NCBI GenBank assembly: GCA_016787725.1
Contig: JAEUTZ010000025.1
Location: 124,001 to 188,000, forward strand
Origin: Cyclobacteriaceae bacterium
Lineage (GTDB): Bacteria; Bacteroidota; Bacteroidia; Cytophagales; Cyclobacteriaceae
DNA length: 64,000 nt
Reading direction: 5' to 3'
This document shows positions 52,061-60,900 of this stretch, piece after piece. A model generated the notes under the pieces. That model saw nothing but the letters and a program-made list of their open reading frames with translations, made no database searches and had not been told where the DNA came from. Both the position numbers and the translations under genes were made by a program. Positions within the stretch are counted from its first letter, which is position 1. The number at the start of each line of letters is the position of its first letter.

Positions 52061-53053
52061 TTAGAAGGTAATCCCAAAACTGAAGGCGTTCAACTTGGGC
52101 CCTTTGTTTTCAATAAAGAGTTCATTCAAATCGTAGTTGAAAAAGAAATCGACTTCTTCAAATCCAAGTTGAGCGCGTATTCCATACCGCAGGTTATTCA
52201 GGTAAAAGTGGTCATGATCTTTCGGTTTGATCTTATCACCTTCCTCCTTATAAACCTGTTTGGAATAACTGTCAATGCGGTACCCGACATACGGTCCGGC
52301 ACCAAAGCGAAATGAGTCGGAGCCATGGCCATCAAAGAAACTGGGTTTTCTGCGGTTCCCGCCAAAATCAATCATCGGAACCAACTGGGCCTGCAGGTAA
52401 GTGGCCGTAAGCTTACTTTTTGTGTAATCAACATCCAACGGATTCAGTGAGAAGATGACGGAGTTGTCGTCTTTGGAAATCATGGTTTGTTCATTCTGGA
52501 ACTTGAAATTGTACCAGCTTACACCTCCGCCCCATTCGAGAAAAAATTTGCTGCTGATTCGGGTACGTAAGTTTGAGTTGATGCCCACATACCACGACCC
52601 CCAGGGCTTCACGGTATAAAGACTGTTCGTTTCATTGGGGAATTTTCCATCTTCCAGATAATTGTTCATACCCAAATCGAAGTTGATGGAATGATACGTT
52701 CTGCGACTGTGCCAGGTTGTGCGATGGCTCCAATCTTCATCGTCCTCGTCATCATCTTCATCGCGAATCTCAACTTCGGATACCGGATCCTGCTCCTGTA
52801 CCGGTTCTTTCAAATAGTTGGCAGCGGGTTCTTGTTGGCTGGCCGTGTCTTTCTCCTCCAGTTTTATAATCAGGTCGTTAATTAATTTTTGAAAATCGTA
52901 TTGCTTCATGGTTTCCAGGTCTTTCTTATCCTGGATGGCCATGATGATTTTACTTCCACCTCCTACCTTAATCACGACTGTATCAGCAGGTTTGGATTGG
53001 GCATGAGTAGAGACACTCCAAAATAACAAGGTACTTATCAGAATATTTTTCAT
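52061..53053 (-). CDS. Probable outer-membrane beta-barrel protein
   Basis: A 330-residue exported protein (signal STHAQ at residues 15-19). Residues 45-110 are low-complexity and acidic (EIRDEDDDEDDEDW), and the rest is strands such as FFLEWGGGVSWYNFKF, FGAGPYVGYRIDSYSK and LNAFSFGITF, as in PorT/OmpW-like barrels. It is the third gene after a sigma and a putative anti-sigma gene, 2 nt from the second. Possibly a target or sensor of that sigma factor. Confidence 0.65.
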   Translation of the reverse strand: MKNILISTLLFWSVSTHAQSKPADTVVIKVGGGSKIIMAIQDKKDLETMKQYDFQKLINDLIIKLEEKDTASQQEPAANYLKEPVQEQDPVSEVEIRDEDDDEDDEDWSHRTTWHSRRTYHSINFDLGMNNYLEDGKFPNETNSLYTVKPWGSWYVGINSNLRTRISSKFFLEWGGGVSWYNFKFQNEQTMISKDDNSVIFSLNPLDVDYTKSKLTATYLQAQLVPMIDFGGNRRKPSFFDGHGSDSFRFGAGPYVGYRIDSYSKQVYKEEGDKIKPKDHDHFYLNNLRYGIRAQLGFEEVDFFFNYDLNELFIENKGPKLNAFSFGITF

Positions 53054-53055
53054 AA

Positions 53056-53727
53056 TTAATTTCTTTTCGGTTTATCTTTTCTAAAATCCAGGGCAAAGAG
53101 TTCATTCTTGGCATTGCGCAGACTTCCGAAATCACTCTCACCATTTTTTATATCCAGGGCTTTATCTAAAATTTTCATGATCCCAGAGTCTTTATCAGAA
53201 TCTGCTGATGCTATTGCTTCTGTACGGGTTGGTAGGGGGTCTATGGTAAATTCAATGACAACTGGTTTTTCCTGGACAGGTTCAAGAACCGTCTCAGAAA
53301 CTTCGAGTTGCGCCATGATTTCTTTGGTATTTTCAATAATATGCTGAAGCGGCTGTGGTTGATCCTGTTCAATGACCGTTACCGGATCGTTGACTTTTAT
53401 ATTTCTTTTAGTGAGAGTCGTAAAAGAACCGGGCTGCTCAGTGGGTTGTGGCATTGCAACTGCCGGTTCAACGTTCTCAGGGATAACTTCATTTTGCGTA
53501 TTCGTCTCTTCTGCCAGTTGTTCCGCTTTTTGAAGTTGACGATTGAATTGAATCCCGATGGTGATGAACAACCCAACGAGGATAAATACCGCAGCGGCCC
53601 GCCCTACTATCCGATAGCTATTTTTTTTTGTTACGCCAGCTTCTACTTTCAACCAGGCATCCGCGGGTGGTGCTACGCGATGGTCGCTTAGTTTATCCTT
53701 AAAGAGTTGATCGATGCGGTTGTTCAT
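53056..53727 (-). CDS. Putative anti-sigma factor, single-pass membrane protein
   Basis: The 223-residue product has a short N-terminal cytoplasmic part (MNNRIDQLFKDKLSDHRVAPPADAW), one membrane segment near residues 43-63 (GRAAAVFILVGLFITIGI), then a Pro/Gln-rich outer part. Its start overlaps the sigma gene by 29 nt. This is the usual layout of an ECF anti-sigma factor. No zinc motif is seen. Confidence 0.65.
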   Translation of the reverse strand: MNNRIDQLFKDKLSDHRVAPPADAWLKVEAGVTKKNSYRIVGRAAAVFILVGLFITIGIQFNRQLQKAEQLAEETNTQNEVIPENVEPAVAMPQPTEQPGSFTTLTKRNIKVNDPVTVIEQDQPQPLQHIIENTKEIMAQLEVSETVLEPVQEKPVVIEFTIDPLPTRTEAIASADSDKDSGIMKILDKALDIKNGESDFGSLRNAKNELFALDFRKDKPKRN

Positions 53728-54295
53728 ACCGGTTTGTTTTTTCTATTCCTTGTTCAAGTTCTACTAAACTTTTCTGAAGTGCTACCCGGGCACGGCTCAG
53801 CTGCGATTTGGAAGTATTCTCACTGATGCCCAGCTGCTCAGCAATTTCTTTGTGCGAGTACCCATCGATGGCAAACATATTAAATACGATCCGGTAACCT
53901 GATGGCAGCGCCTCAATCAGTTTGAGCAGGTCTTCAGCTTCCAGATGGTTTTCCAGTTGGTCGTAGTCAGGTTCATAATCAGCAGCTTCGATATCGGTTT
54001 CGAGATGCATGTTTTTATGCCGTCTGATGTAGGTGAGTGATTCATTGACAACCACTTTTCGCATCCAGCCTTCAAAGTTTCCCTCTCCTTTGTATTGCTC
54101 AATTCGTTCCAAAATTTTGGTGAAGGCCGTAATCCATACATCTTCGGCTTCCATCTTGTCTTTCACATACCGGCAACAGAGGGCATACAGGCGGGCCGAA
54201 TAGCGATCGTACAGCTGTTTTTGAGCCTGACGATCCTGCTTTCTGCAGCCTTCAATCAATTCAACGTCCTTTGCGCGGTAAATCTCAAATTCCAT
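53699..54295 (-). CDS. ECF-type sigma factor (second in window)
   Basis: A 198-residue sigma factor: RQAQKQLYDRYSARLYALCCRYVKDKMEAEDVWITAFTKILERI (region 2) and LIEALPSGYRIVFNMFAIDGYSHKEIAEQLGISENTSKSQLSRARVALQ (region 4). It differs from the factor at 6975-7577, so the two are not recent duplicates. It overlaps the next gene by 29 nt. Confidence 0.9.
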   Translation of the reverse strand: MEFEIYRAKDVELIEGCRKQDRQAQKQLYDRYSARLYALCCRYVKDKMEAEDVWITAFTKILERIEQYKGEGNFEGWMRKVVVNESLTYIRRHKNMHLETDIEAADYEPDYDQLENHLEAEDLLKLIEALPSGYRIVFNMFAIDGYSHKEIAEQLGISENTSKSQLSRARVALQKSLVELEQGIEKTNRYEQPHRSTL

Positions 54296-54404
54296 TTAAA
54301 GCCCTAAATCACTACCAAGATGTTTATTCCATGGAGGAGGTTGCACAGGCATAAAATTATTTTGCCCGTAATGGGTGTAAATAGGATCAACGTGTTAAAA
54401 ACCC

Positions 54405-54836
54405 TCAGTAAGCGGCTTCGTAGTCGACCACAATCGTGACTTTAACAACCTCGCCTTTCTTTACGGTAATGGGGTGTATATGGTTTTCCTGGTCAAACCG
54501 GTTGGCGTAGAGCCCTTGCAGCTCCTTAATTATTATGGAGTAGTTTCCAGGTTCCAGTTGCACCTGAAAGATCCCCTGGGCGTTGGATTGTACCTTTTTA
54601 ATCAGGGGTTTATTCACCTGGCTAATGAATCCGTCTTTACTTTCCACATCGGCCATGGAAAGCAGCTCATAGATATAAATTTCCCGTTTGATCCCCTGTG
54701 CCGGGCTGGGCATTTTGCCAGGGCCAGGCATTTGGTTACCAGTCACCCATTGTAGTTGTCCCTCAATTCCTTGTTTGATGGAACCACAGCCCGGGAGGAG
54801 GGCAAGAAAAAGTGTGCTGAAAAATAGGATCTTCAT
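54405..54836 (-). CDS. Small lipoprotein with carboxypeptidase regulatory-like domain
   Basis: The 143-residue product has lipobox LLPGC (Cys17). A beta-sandwich pattern follows: KREIYIYELLSMADVESKDGF, FQVQLEPGNYSIIIKEL, and VKKGEVVKVTIVVDYEAAY. It resembles peptidase-associated carboxypeptidase regulatory domains. No neighbour is close enough to suggest a partner. Function unknown. Confidence 0.65.
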   Translation of the reverse strand: MKILFFSTLFLALLPGCGSIKQGIEGQLQWVTGNQMPGPGKMPSPAQGIKREIYIYELLSMADVESKDGFISQVNKPLIKKVQSNAQGIFQVQLEPGNYSIIIKELQGLYANRFDQENHIHPITVKKGEVVKVTIVVDYEAAY

Positions 54837-54911
54837 TTACCCAATCTTTTGCAAAGTGAAAGGTACCTTCAGCACCCCTATTTTTCAGCACATCCCTGCG
54901 AATTTTCCTCT

Positions 54912-57299
54912 TTAATTTCTGCGTATGATCTCCGGATCACCCCGGTGCGAAACTGAACTGGCAAGACCTTTGGTGATTTCCAGTTTACGGGTTACAAACA
55001 CTCGAGCCGTGGAGGCACCATGTGCTTCCACAATCGCTTCCTCTACTTCATAGTTATATGCCCGCAAGGCGGAAGCCCCCACGGCATTCACTTCCAAAAA
55101 GTTACCACTGCCTTTAAGTTCCAGGCTGGAGGCTCCCGTCAGGTCGACCGTCAGGTTGTTGGCGGAAAAATCACCTTCGCCCTCTACAGCTCCCAATAAC
55201 TTAATCTCTGTATCTTCTTCATCGAATCCACGCACAAAGAGGTCACCGGCCCCGGTTACCTTCAACTCATCCAACGAAGGCATGGTGATTTTTATCTTCA
55301 CCTTATCCGCATCAAACAATTCTCGTTTCCAGAAAAAGTTGCGGTCGTCATCAAAATCAACGACCAAGGTTTCCCCACTGACATACACTTCATAATGATC
55401 TTTGGTATTGGAATTACCTTCCAATTCAACTGCATACTCTTCGCCTTGAGAAATTTCGATGTTAAACAATCCCGAAATATCAACCCGGTTAAAATCGCTA
55501 AGTCCGAATTGATCGCGCAATCGAATCGACTGCGATTCCGTTGGGTGCGAGCAGTCCGTGCACTCAAAACCCCGCTCCGTCATGCGCCAGGTATGGTTAA
55601 AGTTTGAGTCGACATAGCCATCGTAATCGCGGTAGTTGTTGTCGATCAAGTGCCACATCGCTTCTTCTACCACAAACAATGTGTTGATGGGTATATACAA
55701 TTCCATGTCCAGCCGTTGCGCCCGGAATTTCGCATCCGGTTGGAAAGTAATGTTAGAGTCGAAGGTAAGAATGCTATCCTGCTGTACCACGGTGTACTTT
55801 ACCATCTGGGCATTTTCACCGGCAGCTTTTCGGGTATTTCCCTGAGCTTCGAACCGCTGCACCAATTTAAGATCACTGCCATCGTACCCTTTCAGGGTCA
55901 GGGAAGTGACATCATACTCATCCAATCCCACCTCGTTAATCCGCAACACCGGAATTTTTCCATTCAAAGCAAAGGTCTGTTCGACTTTGTGTTCGCCTTC
56001 TTCTTTAAAGGCATATACCATTTGAGGAATGCTGATGCTCAGCACAGCAACGCTAATGAAGAAAAGCACAAACAACGACCAGCCCACCAGCGGATTGAAC
56101 ACTACCCGTTTGGCGATAATTGAGTTCCCAATCAGGTTGATGAACATAGCCGGTACCAACAAGGCGGTGAAACCAAACAGAATCGTCCACGTGGGGAAAC
56201 TGTTGCGCATCGCTTCGATCGGCAACCCGGCTTCGGAAAGATTCCACCAGCCCGGCCAATCATTGAAGTGAAACAGCCCGAATATTACTCCGGCTGCCAT
56301 GATTAATGCAATGATCATGAATAGCCCGGTCAAGCTGATGACGATTCCAATCGCCACGCGGATGACATCAATGAGTACGCTGAAAATAGGTCCCAACACT
56401 TTGGTCAGCCCTTCAATAACCATGGCAATGAGCCGGAAGGGAAAGAGTACTATTTTTGCAAGTGTACTTTCTTCACCCTGTTCCTTTTCATTCAACCCTT
56501 TCTTAACAGTCGATTCAATGTTAGAAAGGGTAACAGGCTCCCCCTGCATTTGCATTTTTTCGGTGATGGTTTTGGCTTCCGGCACTGCAATCCACAAGAT
56601 GATGTAGATGATTAACCCGAGTCCTCCAAAGAAGGTAAAAATGACAAAGAGTAAGCGGATCACTGCGATGTCGGCACCAAAGAACGCGGCTACACCACTG
56701 GCAACCCCACCAATCACCTTTTTCTCAGAATCGCGGAACATTTTCTTTACGGTGGGCTCATCCTCGAGGTCTTCGGCTGCCGGTAGCACAATCCAAAGGA
56801 TGATGTACACCAACAGGAGACTTCCATAACTTCCCAGTACCAACAAGGCAAAGAGCAGGCGCGGCCAAACCGGGTCGATGTTAAAGTAGTGTCCAAACCC
56901 GGCACACACTCCGCCCAGGATTTTTCGCCTTTGATCGCGTTGTAATTTTTTACCGGCATGACCGGTCGTACCAGCGGATTGATTTTGGGTTGATTCCTGC
57001 TGCGATTGGAAATCCCCGGCAAACTCCTGCTCTTCGGCAGCTTTGAAGTCGCTCACACTACCCATGGTGGTTATCAGGCTGCTCACATCTTCGGCTGTGA
57101 TGACCTGTTTGCCTTCGTTGAGTTTGGCTAAAAATATTTCTGCAATGCGGCTTTCAATGTCTGCGAGAATTTCGCTGCTGTCTTCAAAGGTGGCGAAATA
57201 TCGCTTGATCGAATCCAGGTATTTGCGCAGGGTTTCGTACCCGTCTTCTTCAATGTGGAAAATGATGCCGCTGATGTTTATGCTGATGTTCTTTTTCAT
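54912..57299 (-). CDS. PspC-domain membrane protein with C-terminal head GIN (DUF2807) domain
   Basis: The 795-residue protein starts with a predicted regulatory helical part (about 1-90), then has two PspC domains (about 125-185 and 190-250: RRKILGGVCAGFGHYFNIDPVWPRLLF; KKVIGGVASGVAAFFGADIAVIRLLF), more membrane segments to about 450, and a long C-terminal DUF2807 beta-helix-type domain (about 590-790) with LKVTGAGDLFVRGF and ASSLELKGSGNFLEVNAVGAS. PspC proteins respond to membrane stress. A PadR gene 35 nt upstream is probably its regulator and co-transcribed. Confidence 0.85.
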   Translation of the reverse strand: MKKNISINISGIIFHIEEDGYETLRKYLDSIKRYFATFEDSSEILADIESRIAEIFLAKLNEGKQVITAEDVSSLITTMGSVSDFKAAEEQEFAGDFQSQQESTQNQSAGTTGHAGKKLQRDQRRKILGGVCAGFGHYFNIDPVWPRLLFALLVLGSYGSLLLVYIILWIVLPAAEDLEDEPTVKKMFRDSEKKVIGGVASGVAAFFGADIAVIRLLFVIFTFFGGLGLIIYIILWIAVPEAKTITEKMQMQGEPVTLSNIESTVKKGLNEKEQGEESTLAKIVLFPFRLIAMVIEGLTKVLGPIFSVLIDVIRVAIGIVISLTGLFMIIALIMAAGVIFGLFHFNDWPGWWNLSEAGLPIEAMRNSFPTWTILFGFTALLVPAMFINLIGNSIIAKRVVFNPLVGWSLFVLFFISVAVLSISIPQMVYAFKEEGEHKVEQTFALNGKIPVLRINEVGLDEYDVTSLTLKGYDGSDLKLVQRFEAQGNTRKAAGENAQMVKYTVVQQDSILTFDSNITFQPDAKFRAQRLDMELYIPINTLFVVEEAMWHLIDNNYRDYDGYVDSNFNHTWRMTERGFECTDCSHPTESQSIRLRDQFGLSDFNRVDISGLFNIEISQGEEYAVELEGNSNTKDHYEVYVSGETLVVDFDDDRNFFWKRELFDADKVKIKITMPSLDELKVTGAGDLFVRGFDEEDTEIKLLGAVEGEGDFSANNLTVDLTGASSLELKGSGNFLEVNAVGASALRAYNYEVEEAIVEAHGASTARVFVTRKLEITKGLASSVSHRGDPEIIRRN

Positions 57300-57334
57300 A
57301 GTCGAAAGATCGTTATGAACGGGGGTTTTGAAGT

Positions 57335-57670
57335 TTAGCTATTAGATTTTGTTTTGATCATATCGGTGGAGTGAACCAGGTCTTGCCAGGTATCAGATAA
57401 CCCCCGAAGAAATTTAGTCCCTTCATCGGTCAATTTATAATACTTACGGGGCGGACCGGATTTCGATTCCACCCATTTGTATTCCAGCAGACCCGCATTT
57501 TTAAGGCGCGTCAGCAACGGATAAAGGGTACCTTCAACAACAATCATTTTGGCGGCTGTTAATTCATCCAGCATATCCGAAGCGTACACCTCACCCCGCG
57601 AAATGATGTGCAGGATGCAGTACTCCAGGATGCCCTTTCTCATCTGTACTTGTGTGTTCTCAAGGTTCAT
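57335..57670 (-). CDS. PadR family transcription regulator
   Basis: The 111-residue winged-helix protein has KGILEYCILHIISRGEVYASDMLDELTAAKMIVVEGTLYPLLTRLKNAGLLEYKW and the wing GPPRKYYKLTDEG, typical of PadR. It lies upstream of the PspC gene on the same strand, a common pair in Bacteroidota. Two inverted repeats upstream may be its operators. Confidence 0.87.
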   Translation of the reverse strand: MNLENTQVQMRKGILEYCILHIISRGEVYASDMLDELTAAKMIVVEGTLYPLLTRLKNAGLLEYKWVESKSGPPRKYYKLTDEGTKFLRGLSDTWQDLVHSTDMIKTKSNS

Positions 57671-57675
57671 AGAAA

Positions 57676-57715
57676 ACCGACTTTATTTGAGTCGGTACTT
57701 TGCATCACCAAGTAC
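57676..57715. promoter_or_regulatory. Inverted repeats upstream of padR-pspC, probable PadR operators
   Basis: Two repeats lie in the 315-bp gap: ACCGACT-N7-AGTCGGT (57676-57696) and GTACTT-N9-AAGTAC (57695-57715), sharing a base or two. Both are near the padR start (57670), and PadR proteins usually repress their own operon by binding such a site. Which one is bound cannot be told. Confidence 0.5.
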
Positions 57716-57985
57716 TAAGCCAAATACATTAAACAACCAAAAATCTATTAAATTTGACAAAAATGAAGGTTTTTAAATTTTACAGACTGGCAGAGATGAT
57801 CGGATTTTGGTCATTAATGAACACTTCCGAAAACAATAGCGGACAGAATTTGAGCGAATTTTCATGGTCAAATGTAGGTAATACGTACTTGCGTGAACCT
57901 TAATTCATGGAGGGTGATCGATTAACCCCTAGTTACCAGTAATTTTGAATGAGTATTTATTGTCTATAACTATCTTAAGATTCGC
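57716..57985. other. Intergenic region between padR and the C25 peptidase gene
   Basis: No gene is seen in this stretch. It is AT-rich, and its only recognised feature is a TAATTTTG box (57940-57947) on the plus strand, 38 nt before the GTG start of the peptidase gene. Confidence 0.5.
57940..57947 (+). promoter_or_regulatory. Predicted -7 element for the C25 peptidase gene
   Basis: TAATTTTG matches TAnnTTTG, 38 nt upstream of the GTG start. No clear -33 box. Confidence 0.4.
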
Positions 57986-60900
57986 GTGGGGTTAGGTATC
58001 CGGTTTCTCTTTGTTCTGATTCTTATTCCTTTTTTGGGGTTCTCGCAATATTCCAACGAATGGATCAAACCCGGGCAAACCTATTTTCGCATCCCCATTG
58101 CGAAACAAGGTGTATACCGACTTTCCTATGCTGATCTGCAAGCAGCAGGTGTTCCGGTTGCATCCATTGACCCGAGAAGAATTCAGATTTTTCATCGTGG
58201 TGAGGAGCAATCAATCCTGGTGCAAGGCCAGGCGGATGCCATCCTGGATCCTGGAGATTATCTGGAGTTTTTTGGTAAAGGCAATGACGGAACTTTGGAC
58301 CAAGATCTATATCAGCCGGCTTCGGTACAGCCGCATTCCTACTATAATTTATATAGTGATACTGCTGCCTACTTTTTAACCTGGCAACTTACTGCGGTTG
58401 CGGGCAAGCGTATTGCCAATTTCTCGGAAGTAAATGTTACTAACATTCCCAAAGAAATTTCACATCTAGAAGAGCGGCTGCTGATCAACCAAAATGAATA
58501 TGCTACCGGAAGGAGAGAAGCAGACGTGGTGCAGTTCACCCACTTTGATGAAGGTGAGGGTTGGAGCGGCACCGCCATCCGGCAAAATCAAAGCATCGAT
58601 TACACGATTGACCTGATTCAAAATGGTGTCTCGTCTGCCGGGGATCCTCAACTGGAGATCCTACTGGTAGGGCGCGACTTGATTCCGCACACCACCCAAA
58701 TTTATGTTGGACCCAGCACGGGTTCGCTTCGTCTTTTGGATACGTATAATTTTGATGGATTCGCATCGGTAAAGCTAACGTACTCGCTTACGTGGAGTGA
58801 TATTGGTGTCGATGGTAGGCTGGCTATCCGGTTTACCGTTCCACCCGCGGCCAACAACCGGCTCCAGATCAGCGCCTCCTATATAAAAGTCAGCTTTCCA
58901 CAAAATTTTCAAAGTGGCGGTATTTCAGAAAAACTATTTCGACTCCACCCCAATGCTACAACTAAGTCATATCTGGAACTGGAAAATGCTCCAACGAATC
59001 TTAGGTTGTGGGATGTAACGGACGCAACCTCCATCACGGCCCTTGGCACAACGCTGGCGGGTAGTACGATGAAAGTGGTTGTTCCTCAAACAACAGACAG
59101 TCGGTTAATATTTGCATTCCATACAACAACAACCCCCCTCCTTAAACAAGTCTCCTTCCGATCGATAAATCCCGACCTGGCTGAATATGTGATCATTTCC
59201 AATAAGTTGTTGATGAAAGCTGCATTAGGATATCCGGACCCGGTAAAAGCGTATGCAGGATACCGGGCCTCGGCAGCAGGTGGTGGTTATGATACGCTGG
59301 TAATTACGGTTGACCAACTCTACAATCAATTCAACTACGGTGAAACATCTTCCCGTGCGATCTTTGAATTTATGCGGTATCTGGTAGGCGAAGGGTCACC
59401 TCAGTATCTTTTCCTCATCGGCAAAGGACGCGATGTGAGTTCGGGATATCATCGCATCACCAATCCGGCACCAACGATTTTAAAGGATCTGGTACCTACG
59501 GCTGGTATACCCGCCTCCGATATGGCTTTTAGTGCCGGGTTGGGCGGAACTGAATTTGAACCAGCCGTACCTACCGGTCGGTTAACTGCCAGTACACCCG
59601 AGCAGGTTGCCGGCTATTTAAACAAAGTCAAAGAAATTGAAACAGGGTTGCTTCAACCCTGGCATAAGGAAGGGTTGCATTTAAGTGGCGGTATCTTGCC
59701 CATTGAGTTAACCGTTTTTCGCAATTTCCTGGATGGGTATGCTACTCTTGGTGAGGGGGCCTATTTTGGGGGCCACTTCAGCACCATCGCCAAACAGGAA
59801 CCTAATCCGGTTGAACTGATTAACATCTCCGATCAGGTGAATGAAGGAGTTAACATCATTACCTTTTTTGGGCATTCCTCTTCCAGTACCATCGACATTG
59901 ACATTGGGTATGTTTCAGACCCAACGCTGGGTTATAATAATCCAGGCAAATATCCTGCCTTTCTGATTAATGGTTGTAATGCAGGCAACTTTTTCAGCGG
60001 CTCCACCTCCTTCGGTGAGGACTGGATGTTGGCCGCCAACAAGGGTGCGCGAAATTTTATTGCCCATAGTTCATTCGGGTATACCAATTCATTATGGTAT
60101 TATTCCAATCTGTTCTACAGCATTGGTTTTACCGATTCTGTTTTTGTCAAGCGAGGAATTGGCGATGTGCAAAAGGAAGTAGCCCGGCAATATATGTCCA
60201 TCGCGCCCGTGAACATGGCCAACATCACCCAGGTGCAACAGATGGTCTTGTTGGGTGACCCCGCTGTCCGATTATTTAATTACAGCAAGCCCGATTACGA
60301 AATTAATTCGACTTCCCTTTCCCTGGTTTCGTTCGAAGATAAGCCAGTAACTGCCGCCAGCGATTCCTTTGCCGTTCAGATCGTTTTAAAGAACCTGGCG
60401 CTGGCCATACCGGATTCAGTACATCTTTCCATAGAACGAATTCTGAGTGATGGCACGTCACGGAAGTACGATGAGTTGATAACCCCGGTTGCGAATACGG
60501 ATACGTTGCGCATCAAAATTTTCAAGGAGTCCGCAGGTGAAGGGGGCACCAATCGTTTTGTTGTAACAATTGACCCCGATAATTTGATTGACGAACTGAA
60601 TGAAGCCAACAATACTGCTGCCTTGAATGCCTTTATTCCATCTAACGCAACACTTAACCTTTTCCCGTACAACTTTTCAATCGTTAATCAACCTACCGCG
60701 CAACTTACCTGGCAAACCACCGACTTGCTGTCCGCAGAACGGGTGTTTGAAGTGGAGGTTGATACCACATCCCAGTTCAACAGCGGATTTTTGAAAGCGC
60801 AGGACATAAGCGGGAAAGTAATGGCCACGCTATCGGTTGGATTATTACCGGAAGACTCGATGGTGTATTTCTGGCGAACGCGTTTCAAAGTACCGCAGCC

